Source: Lachnospiraceae bacterium
Lineage (GTDB): Bacteria > Bacillota > Clostridia > Lachnospirales > Lachnospiraceae
DNA: 64,000 nt
NCBI GenBank assembly: GCA_021769135.1
Contig: JAETTM010000026.1
Location: forward strand, 1-64,000
Reading direction: 5' to 3'
Of this stretch, positions 1 through 7,816 are shown in pieces (position 1 is the first letter of the stretch; each line of letters begins with the position of its first letter). The notes beneath the pieces were generated by a model. The model saw only the letters and a list, made by a program, of their open reading frames with translations, was not told the DNA's origin and ran no database searches. Made by a program: the position numbers and the translations under genes.

Positions 1-94
1 TAGGCAACGTTATATCGTAAGGTAGCAATTTCATCAATCCAATAGAACCAAAAGCAACTGTCAAAATCGAAAATACTATTTTCCAAATATGCAT
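1..94 (-). CDS. N-terminus of a small membrane protein (runs off the window)
   Basis: An ATG at 94-92 sits 6 bases after a GGAGGGA ribosome site (101-108, minus strand) and opens a frame that runs off the left edge after 31 codons. The visible peptide begins MHIWKIVFSIL and is mostly hydrophobic, consistent with a first transmembrane helix. It is followed on the same strand by another small membrane protein gene upstream, so the two may be co-transcribed. Too little is present to name a family. Confidence 0.55.
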   Translation of the reverse strand, partial: MHIWKIVFSILTVAFGSIGLMKLLPYDITLP

Positions 95-145
95 ATATAT
101 TCCCTCCTAAGCTTCGCCTTTTTCAGTTTTACAAATTTGAAGTTG

Positions 146-367
146 TTATTCTAAAACAAACGGGAGTATTGCTATTATGATTCCAAATACAGTAAATAAA
201 GCACCTCCAAATTTTGTGCTTTTTATATATAAATCAGAGGGTTCATCTGCACTATAAGATTTCCATTCTTCTGTTATTTTCCATATCAAGTCTGGCTTCA
301 AAAAAATAAAAATACCTAATGCAAAGAATATAATTCCTCCACAAATACACCATAACATATTTATCAT
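146..367 (-). CDS. Small two-helix membrane protein, DUF6199-like
   Basis: A 73-residue protein with one hydrophobic segment at about residues 3-23 and a second at about 53-71. Between them is a polar stretch containing KPDLIWKITEEWKS and the turn SADEPSDLY. This helix-KP-(W)KITE-helix pattern resembles the DUF6199 family of small Firmicute membrane proteins, whose function is unknown. It lies just upstream of the truncated membrane protein at the window edge, on the same strand. The family call is from memory of the motif and is moderate. Confidence 0.65.
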   Translation of the reverse strand: MINMLWCICGGIIFFALGIFIFLKPDLIWKITEEWKSYSADEPSDLYIKSTKFGGALFTVFGIIIAILPFVLE

Positions 368-468
368 GCTCCTTTATCAAATACCGATTTGTCAATGGTT
401 CCATTATACCGCAATCATTTCCCAGAAGAAATAGATTTTACAAAAAATTCATTTTACTATGATAAACA

Positions 469-657
469 TTATTTTCCTGAATCTGCCCTTATTTCGTCTT
501 TTGTAATGGTAAGCTGCCCTTGTTGGCACTTCACGGTGATTTTATCCCCGGCAGAAAAACCAGCCTTTTCCAGCCAGTTCCCTTGTAAAAGAATCTGCGG
601 CGGCGATTTTTTGAAAGCCCCTCGCCCGTTATAAACGGTCAGTTTGCGGTCGTCCAT
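469..657 (-). CDS. SymE-family (AbrB-fold) type I toxin-like protein
   Basis: A 62-residue product. Its core PQILLQGNWLEKAGFSAGD followed by ITVKCQQGQLTIT matches the SymE toxin domain (PF08845), a swapped-hairpin AbrB fold first described for the SOS-induced E. coli SymE. I chose the ATG at 657 over the upstream one at 687 because GGAAAGGAGG lies just before it. It overlaps the end of the preceding gene by 19 bases, so the two are probably translated together. No antisense RNA could be identified by eye. In clostridial mobile elements this pair often accompanies an Xre regulator, as here. Confidence 0.7.
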   Translation of the reverse strand: MDDRKLTVYNGRGAFKKSPPQILLQGNWLEKAGFSAGDKITVKCQQGQLTITKDEIRADSGK

Positions 658-827
658 CCGTCCTCCTTTCCCGTAGCCTGTCGGCATACGACTTCAAACA
701 CATCCCCGTCCTCTGTCCTGACGGTGAGCAGGCTGTTCCGCTCGTCTGCGTTCAGGTCGGCAATCCCCATCCCTTCACTGTCGTTCAGTAAATCAAAAAG
801 TTTGTCCCTAAAATAGTTCAGTTCCAT
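639..827 (-). CDS. Small acidic conserved protein upstream of the SymE-like gene
   Basis: A 62-residue protein starting MELNYFRDKLFDLL with an AAAGGGG ribosome site. The composition is acidic, with a predicted helix followed by a short beta-rich segment (LLTVRTEDGDVFEVVCRQ). I do not recognise a named family. It is the first gene of a two-gene unit with the SymE-like gene, reading away from the Xre regulator at 967 across a control region rich in TAGTCT(A/T)TTAG repeats. Confidence 0.6.
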   Translation of the reverse strand: MELNYFRDKLFDLLNDSEGMGIADLNADERNSLLTVRTEDGDVFEVVCRQATGKEDGWTTAN

Positions 828-851
828 TCTGTTGTTCCCCTTTCATAATTT

Positions 852-948
852 ATAGTCTATTAGCTAATATTACATAGTCTTTTAGAAGCTATTGCAATCC
901 CTATGAGTGATGTAGTCTAAAAGTGAACAAAATAAATGCTAATAGCTT
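852..948. promoter_or_regulatory. Divergent control region with palindromic operator candidates
   Basis: Between the SymE-like unit and the Xre gene lies a perfect 12-bp palindrome TATTAGCTAATA (858-869). TAGTCT-type repeats occur at about 853-863 (TAGTCTATTAG), 874-884 (TAGTCTTTTAG) and 913-922 (TAGTCTAAAA), and a related half-site GCTAATAGCTT lies at 938-948. Arrays like this between divergent genes are typical binding sites for the flanking Xre regulator. Binding is inferred, not shown. Confidence 0.5.
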
Positions 949-966
949 ATGAAATGGGTGGGCAAT

Positions 967-1293
967 ATGGAAACAAAAGGATTGGGCAAACGTATCAACA
1001 TGGTGAGGAAAGACCGGGGATTCACGGCGGACAGGCTTTCAGAATTATGTAATATAAACGCAACCTATCTCCGGCAGATTGAAGGCGGGACAAAGGTTCC
1101 CAGCCTGCCTGTATTCATCAATATCTGCAACGCACTGAAAATCTCCCCGGATTATCTGCTGCGGGATGCGTTGGAAGATAATGAGGTCAGTGAAATACGG
1201 GAACTGGCAGCGTTGTGGGAAAGCACTTCACCCAGCCAGCAGGAAATCGCCGCTGCCATGATTCGGGCGGTATTGGAGCGCAGGGAAGATTAG
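967..1293 (+). CDS. Xre-family transcriptional regulator
   Basis: A protein of about 108 residues with an N-terminal helix-turn-helix (KGLGKRINMVRKDRGFTADRL followed by ATYLRQIEGGTKVPSL, typical HTH_3) and a C-terminal helical tail (SEIRELAALWESTSPSQQ) likely used for dimerisation. The ATG at 967 is preceded by GGGTGGG; an in-frame ATG at 949 is possible but has a poorer ribosome site. It faces the SymE-like pair and probably represses itself and that pair through the repeats between them. Confidence 0.85.
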   Translation: METKGLGKRINMVRKDRGFTADRLSELCNINATYLRQIEGGTKVPSLPVFINICNALKISPDYLLRDALEDNEVSEIRELAALWESTSPSQQEIAAAMIRAVLERRED

Positions 1294-1298
1294 AAAGA

Positions 1299-1323
1299 CC
1301 AGCCGGTAATCGGCTGGCCTTTG
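1299..1323 (+). terminator. Stem-loop after the Xre gene
   Basis: CCAGCCG (1299-1305), a GTAAT loop, CGGCTGG (1311-1317), then CCTTT. The stem is a perfect 7 bp but the T run is short, so termination may be weak. It sits between the Xre gene and the convergent tnpV gene. Confidence 0.5.
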
Positions 1324-1332
1324 CATATCCAA

Positions 1333-1710
1333 TCAAATATAAATCAATTCGCTTTTTATGATTTCCTCTGCCTGGTTGCGGATATTGTTCATCCGGCCTA
1401 TCCATTCAAGCTGGTTCCGTGCTTTCAGTTCCTCGGTCACTCCCTCGGCGGCTTTCATCTGCTCTATGATTATGTCAAGCCGTTCCTCCGCCTGCTCGTT
1501 CAGGTCGGCAAGATACGTCCATAATTTCCCTGTCAGGATAAGGGAACTGTACCGTGCCGGATGCTCTTGTTTTAGATATTCCCGGTGCAGCCTCCCATAG
1601 CGTCCGATGGGGCGGTTCTCCTCCGGCAGCTTCAAGTCCGGGATATAGTAATCACCTACCAGAATATAATCAATGCCGTTCTCTGTGATTCTTTCTTTCA
1701 GTTTTTCCAT
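1333..1710 (-). CDS. tnpV: TnpV-like transposon-encoded protein
   Basis: A protein of about 125 residues containing ITENGIDYILVGDYYIPDL, RPIGRYGRLHREYLK and the C-terminal EWIGRMNNIRNQAEEI. I recognise this pattern from TnpV proteins of Tn4451-type mobilizable transposons and related clostridial elements; the molecular role of TnpV is unknown. The start at 1710 has an AGGAGGG ribosome site, whereas the longer frame to 1755 has none. Its 5' end lies inside the preceding Xre gene (41-bp overlap), suggesting coupled translation. It marks this region as former mobile-element cargo. Confidence 0.8.
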   Translation of the reverse strand: MEKLKERITENGIDYILVGDYYIPDLKLPEENRPIGRYGRLHREYLKQEHPARYSSLILTGKLWTYLADLNEQAEERLDIIIEQMKAAEGVTEELKARNQLEWIGRMNNIRNQAEEIIKSELIYI

Positions 1711-1942
1711 TATCGTTCCCTCCTGTGGTGGAAGGCTCATCACTAGCCAGCTCAATCACATCCATAATGCCACAATCCAGCGTTTCGCAAATACGGGCAA
1801 GTGTGTCCATACTGATATGTTTCCCTTCTTTTCCCATGTTGGCTATCATATTTGTGGTCAGGCCAGCGGCAAGCCTTAAATCCTCTTTCCTCATGTTTCG
1901 CTCTATCAGTGTATGCCAGAGCGGTTTGTAGCTGATGTGCAT
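1670..1942 (-). CDS. Small Xre/Cro helix-turn-helix regulator
   Basis: A 90-residue protein with a compact HTH: WHTLIERNMRKEDLRLAAGL, then TTNMIANMGKEGKHISMDTLARICETLDCGIMDVIEL. It is of the HTH_26 type common in Firmicute mobile elements. GGGAG precedes the ATG. The last ~40 bases overlap the start of tnpV in another frame, as expected for a two-gene operon. It probably controls this tnpV unit. Confidence 0.85.
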   Translation of the reverse strand: MHISYKPLWHTLIERNMRKEDLRLAAGLTTNMIANMGKEGKHISMDTLARICETLDCGIMDVIELASDEPSTTGGNDNGKTERKNHRERH

Positions 1943-2087
1943 TTTTCTCCCTGCCTTTCTGCCCCGGATGGGCGTTTATACCCATTATATCAGGATTCTT
2001 GCTAACTCACAAATATTTCTTGACGGTATCGCCGGTTCTGTCTGGATTGTGCTTTTCCTTTCCTCTTTTGATTACCTCTAATTAGCC

Positions 2088-2368
2088 ATGACCTATTTCA
2101 TCAAATGCGTACAGCTTACGGAGCAGGGTAGGAAGCTGACCGCCAAAGTGGACGGGCAACAGAAGCAGATTAGCCGTTTGACGGATAAGGTCATGGAGCA
2201 GAACGATACCATAGACCGATTGCAGGAAAAAGCGTCTGATTTGGAGCGTTTGGAGCATCATTTAGGAAGGGAACAGGTACAGTTGATAGAGTAGAGCGGT
2301 CAAAGGCGTTAGAACAGGCGGAGAGGGCAAATAAACGCCCGAAACGTGCCTTTGAAGTGAGCCGGTAG
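2088..2368 (+). pseudogene. C-terminal remnant of a MobA/MobL-type relaxase, frameshifted
   Basis: The frame from 2088 encodes a coiled coil (QGRKLTAKVDGQQKQISR, MEQNDTIDRLQEKASDLE) and stops at 2292-2294. From 2291 another frame continues as VERSKALEQAERANKRP and stops at 2366-2368. Together they read as the charged C-terminus of a mobilization relaxase with one frameshift near 2290. A stop at 2079-2081 lies just upstream, so the catalytic part is gone. Relaxase identity is inferred from the coiled-coil style and the neighbouring tnpV. Confidence 0.45.
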
Positions 2369-2393
2369 GAAAGAGAGGATTGACTGGATATGT

Positions 2394-2597
2394 GTGTCGG
2401 AGCAGATAAAGGAAAACAATAATGTGATCCGTAATCTGACCGGGGAATATAAAAAGATAGAGCCGGATTGCTGGGAGGGAGTGAGGGCGCAGTTGGAGCG
2501 TATGAAAGAACTCTGCAAAGAACGGAATAATCTGAATGAGAAGCAGAATGACTTGAAAGGACAGAAACAAAAGATTGAGAAGTCGTTGGAACGATAA
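2394..2597 (+). pseudogene. Coiled-coil fragment, probable mobile-element debris
   Basis: A 67-codon frame encoding a highly charged coiled coil (SEQIKENNNVIRNLTGEYKK, then a KERNNLNEKQNDLKGQKQK-like tail). There is no clear ribosome site or globular domain. It follows the relaxase remnant in the same reading phase, so it is probably another broken piece of the same region rather than an active gene. Confidence 0.35.
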
Positions 2598-2704
2598 AAG
2601 ATATGGGGTGTGGCGGTTGCTATGCCCTGTATTTTATGGTGGTAGATACAGAGAGAAAGTGCTATAATCGAAAGCATGATTTAAGATATGGGAGATGAAA
2701 CGGT

Positions 2705-3154
2705 ATGGAAATAAATGTTGAGGATAGTTTTACGCTGTTATTTGATAAAAATAATAATACGGCATATAAAGCATTACAGGCACTGCAAAAGGAATGTGAG
2801 AAATCGGACAGGGTATATTGTTATATGGAAAAGTTAGCCGATATGATTGACAATGATAATTCCTACATTCGGACAAGAGGGCTTACGCTGATTGCTTACA
2901 ACGCTAAATGGGATAAAGATAATAAAATTGATGAAATCGTAGACGAATATTTGAAGCATATAGAAGATGTTAAGCCGATAACGGCAAGACAGTGTATAAA
3001 ATTACTGCCTATGATTGCAAAGAATAAGCCGGAATTAAAGTGTGATATTGTTTCTGCACTGCAAAAAGCGGATATATCTATTTATGCAGACAGTATGCAG
3101 TCGTTGGTCTATAAGGATATTCAAAATTCTTTGGCAGAGTTAGAGAACCTATAA
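2705..3154 (+). CDS. HEAT-repeat-like cytosolic protein
   Basis: A 149-residue all-helical protein. Pairs of helices such as NTAYKALQALQKECEKS, DNDNSYIRTRGLTLIAYNAKW and PITARQCIKLLPMIAKNKPEL follow the HEAT/ARM pattern. Similar short clostridial proteins are sometimes annotated SufBD-like, but nothing here indicates an iron-sulfur role. GGGAGATG provides a ribosome site. It lies 30 bp before the MBL gene and may share its transcript. A scaffold or binding function is inferred. Confidence 0.65.
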   Translation: MEINVEDSFTLLFDKNNNTAYKALQALQKECEKSDRVYCYMEKLADMIDNDNSYIRTRGLTLIAYNAKWDKDNKIDEIVDEYLKHIEDVKPITARQCIKLLPMIAKNKPELKCDIVSALQKADISIYADSMQSLVYKDIQNSLAELENL

Positions 3155-3184
3155 ATTTATTGAGATTTTAAGGAGTATGGAGTA

Positions 3185-3946
3185 ATGGATAACTGGTTTA
3201 CAATAGATAAAATTGACGCAAATACATATATTATCAGCGAATACCGCCATTGGGAGGAAACGCATTGTTATCTGTTGAATGGAAATACTCGAAGCTTGCT
3301 TATTGATACGGGGCTTGGCATTTCCAATATCTATGAGGAAGTGCTGAAGCTTACTGATAAGCCAATTACGGCAGTAGCTACACATATTCACTGGGACCAT
3401 ATTGGTGGGCATAAGTATTTCCCGGATTTTTATGCTCATGCTGATGAATTGGATTGGCTGAATGGTAAATTCCCTTTATCAATCGAAACGATAAGAGAGA
3501 TGGTCATAGACCGCTGTGATTTGCCCGAAGGGTTTTGCATGAGCGATTATGAATTGTTTCAGGGTATGCCAACAAAAGTGTTGACAGACCATGACATCAT
3601 TGATATTGGTGATAGGGAAATTGAAGTGCTGCATACTCCCGGACACTCTCCGGGGCATTTGTGCTTTTGGGAAAAAAGCAGGGGATATTTATTTACAGGT
3701 GATTTGGTATATAAAGATATTCTGTTTGTTTATTATCCGTCTACTGACCCGGAGGCATACCTCGATTCTTTGGAAAAAGTTGCGGCATTGCCTGTAAAGA
3801 AAGTATTTCCTGCACACCATTCACTGGATATAAAGCCGGAAATCTTAATCCGTATGCAGGAAGCGTTTAGGAATCTCAAGGCAGACGGAAAACTTCATCA
3901 TGGCAGTGGAACATTTAATTATGGGGATTGGGGAGTATGGTTATAA
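3185..3946 (+). CDS. MBL-fold metallo-hydrolase
   Basis: A 253-residue metallo-beta-lactamase-fold enzyme with a complete metal site: H67-x-H69-x-D71-H72 (THIHWDHIGGH), a third-motif His in TPGHSPGHL, the bridging Asp in FTGDLVYKD, and a late His in FPAHHS. The group contains glyoxalase II-like and other hydrolases; the substrate cannot be read from sequence. There is no signal peptide, so it is cytosolic. AAGGAG precedes the ATG. Confidence 0.85.
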   Translation: MDNWFTIDKIDANTYIISEYRHWEETHCYLLNGNTRSLLIDTGLGISNIYEEVLKLTDKPITAVATHIHWDHIGGHKYFPDFYAHADELDWLNGKFPLSIETIREMVIDRCDLPEGFCMSDYELFQGMPTKVLTDHDIIDIGDREIEVLHTPGHSPGHLCFWEKSRGYLFTGDLVYKDILFVYYPSTDPEAYLDSLEKVAALPVKKVFPAHHSLDIKPEILIRMQEAFRNLKADGKLHHGSGTFNYGDWGVWL

Positions 3947-3991
3947 AAAGTAAGCTGTGTCAAAGATAATGTTCCTTTTGGTGATGATTGA

Positions 3992-4013
3992 TACATGGTG
4001 CTAGCACCATGTA
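3992..4013. promoter_or_regulatory. 22-bp perfect palindrome, operator candidate
   Basis: TACATGGTGCT followed by its exact reverse complement AGCACCATGTA, with no loop. A perfect even palindrome of this size with no T run is more like a dimeric-repressor site than a terminator. It lies 46 bp after the MBL gene and about 120 bp before the yjdF leader. Its regulator is unknown. Confidence 0.45.
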
Positions 4014-4127
4014 AGTTAGAGCAGATAAGTAAAATGATAGTATAGCAGTTTGCAGTTATAGGCGGATTGCCATATTTTTGTGGAAAAATGGGCGTTTATG
4101 TGATAATATAAAGAAGCAAAGATAAAA

Positions 4128-4245
4128 ACACAACGCAAGGAAATCTTGCAGAACTGGTAGGTAGTCCAGTCGCACCGATTTGGTGTAAGTAGCCCTCCCT
4201 CCTTAGGGTCGTCCGTTCTTTGTTCATTACAATCATATTAAGGAG
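4128..4245 (+). ncRNA. yjdF riboswitch (azaaromatic-sensing leader)
   Basis: This leader contains four consecutive small hairpins: GCAAG/CTTGC (4135-4149), ACTGG/CCAGT (4153-4170), CACC/GGTG (4173-4185) and CCCT/AGGG (4193-4208), then AAGGAGG and the yjdF start. The yjdF motif RNA, known from Firmicutes and reported to bind azaaromatic compounds, lies directly upstream of yjdF genes. The position and the multi-stem layout match. The edges are approximate because no covariance model was run. Confidence 0.75.
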
Positions 4246-4253
4246 GAATTGTC

Positions 4254-4670
4254 ATGGACAAAGTTTCGGGAAAGTTGACAGTATTTTTTGAAGAACCCTT
4301 TTGGGTGGGAGTGTTTGAACGTGTGTCAGATGGAAAGCTATCTGTATGTAAGGTTACGTTTGGGGCAGAACCCAAAGACTATGAGGTATATGACTTTGTT
4401 CTGAAAAATTACTATCGGTTAAGATTTAGTCCGGCTGTGGTAACTAATGTAAAAGAAACAGGTCGCAATCCTAAACGGGTACAACGTGAAGTGCGGAAAC
4501 AGGTACAGAATACCGGGATAGGTACAAAATCGCAACAGGATTTGAAATTACAGCAGGAGCAGTTGAAAACTGAACGTAAGACAGTGAGCCGGGAACAACG
4601 GGAATTAGAGCAACAGCGGAAGTTTGAATTGAAACAGCAGAAAAGGAAAGAGAAGCATAGGGGCAGGTAA
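4254..4670 (+). CDS. yjdF: YjdF family protein (DUF2992)
   Basis: A 138-residue protein. The N-terminal half (KLTVFFEEPFWVGVFERV, VTFGAEPKDYEVYDFVL, FSPAV) is the DUF2992/YjdF domain. The C-terminal half is a basic and glutamine-rich helix (repeated QQ, EQRELEQQRKFELKQQKRK). In Bacillus subtilis yjdF sits under the azaaromatic riboswitch; its biochemical role is unknown but is thought to concern toxic heteroaromatics. AAGGAGG lies just before the ATG. Confidence 0.9.
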   Translation: MDKVSGKLTVFFEEPFWVGVFERVSDGKLSVCKVTFGAEPKDYEVYDFVLKNYYRLRFSPAVVTNVKETGRNPKRVQREVRKQVQNTGIGTKSQQDLKLQQEQLKTERKTVSREQRELEQQRKFELKQQKRKEKHRGR

Positions 4671-4736
4671 TACTTGCATAGGCATTTTTTAATGAATTTA
4701 TTGTAATGCAGATAGAAATTTAGTTGGAGGGTTAAG

Positions 4737-5846
4737 ATGAAACTATTGACAATATTTAATAATAAAGGTGGGGTTGGTAAAACTACATTGTTGTATCATC
4801 TTGCTTGTTCATTGGCAGAATTAGGGAAAAAGGTATTGTTGATTGACTTAGATTCTCAGTGTAATTTGACATTATACGGAATTGATATAGAAAAATTACA
4901 CGATATATGGAAAAGTGAGGACATATTTTTTGACGAGGGGTATGAGTATGGAAGAAAAACTATGTCTTCAGAAAAATTCAGTGAATTTATAAAAAAACCT
5001 CATACAATTCATTTTATGTTAAAACCGACAGAGGATGGAACAGGTGATATCGAAGAAATGTCAGAACCTATTAATTTAGCAGAAAATCTTGATTTGATAC
5101 CTGGTAGGTTGACATTATATTTATATGAAAATAAAATAGCTTCAAGATGGAACGATGTTTATGCTGGGGATGTTTTAGCAATTAGAACGATTATTCGAAT
5201 TAGACAGATTGCAAATCAATATGCTGAAAAAAAAGGATATGATTATGTGTTGCTAGACACATCACCTAGTTTGGGAGCACTTAATAAGACGATTATTATG
5301 AATGCAGATGGTTTTATTATTCCTGCACTACCGGATATGTTTTCTTTATATGGCATTCGTAATATAGGAAAAAGCTTAAAGGTATGGAAGAAAGAATTAG
5401 ATACAATATTTGCCTTGATTTCAGATGAAAAAAGGGAATTGTTTCCTAAAAATCCTGTTCAATTTTTAGGTTATACTATTTATAATGCGAAAAGAGGAAA
5501 ATTAAAAAATGCTGATACATGGGGATTAGCTCAAGCTCATTATAACTATGCAATGAAGATACCTAATGCGGTTATTGAGCACATATCTAAAGAATTAAGA
5601 AGTACATTATCTGATGAAGATCTGAATTCTCCAATCGGAGCAACAGAGGTAATGTTCTCTCATAATACATATCCATCTGCAGCACAAAAATATAGAACTC
5701 CTATATGGAAAATTCCGGATTGTGATTTAGACGAAGAGGATAGAGGAACAATAACAGGAAATAGGCAACGGTATTATGATACAAGAGATGCGTATATTAA
5801 ATTTGCAAATGAGTTTATTCAACGGGTAAACAAATTGGAGGGATAA
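4737..5846 (+). CDS. ParA/MinD-like P-loop ATPase paired with a RelA/SpoT gene
   Basis: A 369-residue ATPase with a deviant Walker A KGGVGKTT (residues 10-17), a Walker A' segment IDLDSQCNL (about 36-44) and a Walker B-like VLLDTSPSLGAL. The fold is that of ParA/Soj partition ATPases, but there is no ParB gene nearby, and a C-terminal extension of about 100 residues follows. The stop overlaps the next start as TAATG, giving tight coupling to the RelA/SpoT-domain gene. The pair is more AT-rich than the flanks, suggesting acquisition. A role in defence or replicon maintenance is inferred. Confidence 0.75.
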   Translation: MKLLTIFNNKGGVGKTTLLYHLACSLAELGKKVLLIDLDSQCNLTLYGIDIEKLHDIWKSEDIFFDEGYEYGRKTMSSEKFSEFIKKPHTIHFMLKPTEDGTGDIEEMSEPINLAENLDLIPGRLTLYLYENKIASRWNDVYAGDVLAIRTIIRIRQIANQYAEKKGYDYVLLDTSPSLGALNKTIIMNADGFIIPALPDMFSLYGIRNIGKSLKVWKKELDTIFALISDEKRELFPKNPVQFLGYTIYNAKRGKLKNADTWGLAQAHYNYAMKIPNAVIEHISKELRSTLSDEDLNSPIGATEVMFSHNTYPSAAQKYRTPIWKIPDCDLDEEDRGTITGNRQRYYDTRDAYIKFANEFIQRVNKLEG

Positions 5847-6541
5847 TGGAGGAATTAATTGCTCTATATCAAGAGGAACGATTTAAAATAGAACAATTTA
5901 TGAAAAGAATGGTTAACTTTTTTCAAGATAATCCTTCTTTACATGAGGATAATTTGCCTATTGTTCATTCTGTAAAATATCGGATGAAGAGTGTGGGACA
6001 TTTACGAGATAAATTGGAGCGAAAAATATCAATTGGAAGAAATATAGTAGCAGGAAATTTTTTTGATGAAATTACTGATTTGGCTGGGATAAGAGTATTA
6101 CATTTATACCCAGAACAAATACATTTTATACATAAGGCTATTATGAACGAGGTGGAGAATGGAGATTTGGTTTTTTATGAAAAACCTAAAGCATATACTT
6201 GGGATATAGATTTGAAATTATATTATGAAAAATTAGGAATGGATACTTCCATAAAACCTTCTTATTACACAAGTGTTCATTATGTTGTTATGCCTAAAAA
6301 AAAGAGCAAAATAAAATGTGAGATACAAGTACGAACTTTATATGAGGAGGTGTGGGGAGAAATTGACCATAGTTTGAATTATCCTTATACATGTGAGAGT
6401 TTAGCTTGTAAGGAACAATTAAAAGTATTGGCTCAATTAACTGCGGCAGGAACGAGACTAGCCAATTCAATTATAAAAACTAAAGAAGAATATGATGGTC
6501 TTCTAAATAGTAGGGTGGTAGAAATAGAGGAAAAAGGATAA
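5846..6541 (+). CDS. RelA/SpoT-domain alarmone synthetase-like protein
   Basis: A 231-residue stand-alone synthetase. It has DLAGIR (78-83), a SYYTSVHYVV loop (139-148) in place of the usual GYRSxH with the His kept, EIQVRT (159-164), Trp170 and H175 of the xxxH motif. These are the conserved (p)ppGpp-synthetase elements; no HD hydrolase or TGS/ACT domain is present. Small alarmone synthetases include housekeeping RelP/RelQ and toxic toxSAS enzymes. Coupling to a ParA-like ATPase points to an accessory effector, but this is inference. A replaced G-loop Arg may alter substrate use. Confidence 0.75.
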   Translation: MEELIALYQEERFKIEQFMKRMVNFFQDNPSLHEDNLPIVHSVKYRMKSVGHLRDKLERKISIGRNIVAGNFFDEITDLAGIRVLHLYPEQIHFIHKAIMNEVENGDLVFYEKPKAYTWDIDLKLYYEKLGMDTSIKPSYYTSVHYVVMPKKKSKIKCEIQVRTLYEEVWGEIDHSLNYPYTCESLACKEQLKVLAQLTAAGTRLANSIIKTKEEYDGLLNSRVVEIEEKG

Positions 6542-6662
6542 TTTAAGTGGCTCTATTTTGGCTCTAAAAATTTTGACAGTCATTAAAACGAGAGAATTTT
6601 TTAAAGAATATGGATAATAAATGCTTGAAAAATGAGGGAAATACAGTCAGTTCAAGCTATCC

Positions 6663-7736
6663 GCCGAGGAAATACAACAGTTTCCGAAGGCCAGACAGTC
6701 TATCAAAAGACTGGTGAAAGATGGGCGGTTTGACTATATTGAAACAGGTTCTCTGATATCCATACGGAAAAACGTACAGGATATTACGATTCCATCAGAA
6801 GAGCGGAAAGTGAAGATGTACCCTATGGATTTTGAGGAATTCTGTTGGGCGATGGAGGAGGACGGCATGTCGCAGTATATCAGGAAATGCTTTGAGGAAG
6901 GGAAGCCTCTTACAGAACAGTTCCACCGCAAGGCCATGCTTTTATACAGACAATATCTCGTGGTAGGCGGGATGCCCCAGAGCATTGCAGCCTATCTGGG
7001 GAATGGAAGAAGCTTTCAGAAGGCAGATGAGGAAAAGAGGGACATTTTGGCTCTGTACCGGGACGATATTATGAAGATTGAAGCGAAATATCAGTCCAAA
7101 GTGCTGAGCATTTTTGACCAGATTCCGGCATTTTTGTCTCAGCATGAAAAACGCGTGATTCTGTCAGATATTGAGGTGGGGGCTTCGTTCTCCAAATTCA
7201 ATGATACCTTTTTCTGGCTGGATAATTCCATGATAGCGAATGAATGTTTTAATTGTACGGACCCAAATGTGGGATTGGCGTTGAATGAGGACAGAACCTA
7301 TCTGAAATGTTATATGGGCGATACCGGCCTTCTGCTAAGCCATGCTTTTACAGAGTCTGAGATTGATACAGAGGATTTGTACCGTCAGCTGATTTTGGGG
7401 CGTTTGTCTGTCAATGAGGGAATGATATTTGAAAATGCCATTATGCAGGCATTGGTGTGTAACGGATATACCCCTTTTTTCTACGCACATTATAATGCAA
7501 AGAAGCATCGGAATGACATTGAGATTGACTTCCTGATTTCCAACAAGAGCAAAACGAGATATAAGATATATCCAATTGAGGTGAAATCCACAGAGAGATA
7601 TAGTATTAATTCTTTAGGAAAATTTATAGAAAAGTTTAGGGAGCGAATAGGGCAGGCATATGTAATTGATACGAAAAATTACCGCAGAAAAGAAGATGCA
7701 GTGTATATCCCTGCTTATATGATCATGTGCCTGTAG
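6663..7736 (+). pseudogene. 5'-truncated DUF4143 (AAA_14) ATP-binding protein
   Basis: The reading frame is homologous to the back three quarters of the AAA_14/DUF4143 family. It starts with AEEIQQFPKARQSIKRLVKDG, then IETGSLISI, YPMDFEEFCWA and the DUF4143 core; near the end FLISNKSKTRYKIYPIEVKS is the nuclease-like EVK motif. The family N-terminus with the Walker A and first Walker B region (about 100 residues) is missing, and an in-frame stop lies at 6633-6635. A GTG at 6714 could start a shortened product, but it could not bind ATP. I read it as a relic. Confidence 0.7.
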
Positions 7737-7816
7737 AGTATTGCGAAAGTCCTTTGCCCATGATAAGATGAAAACATCATCGGTATTGTTGCTATTTGGA
7801 ACAAGGGGGCAAAGGT

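Noticed and set aside
1752-1985. A 77-codon minus-strand frame MGINAHPGQKG...
   Set aside because: It overlaps the small Xre gene in another frame and has no ribosome site.
3992-4013. The palindrome as a terminator of the MBL gene
   Set aside because: There is no loop and no T run; a loopless even palindrome is a poor terminator.
6714-7736. An intact DUF4143 ATPase starting at GTG 6714
   Set aside because: Family-like sequence continues upstream in frame to about 6663, and the Walker A region is absent, so it is a truncated relic.
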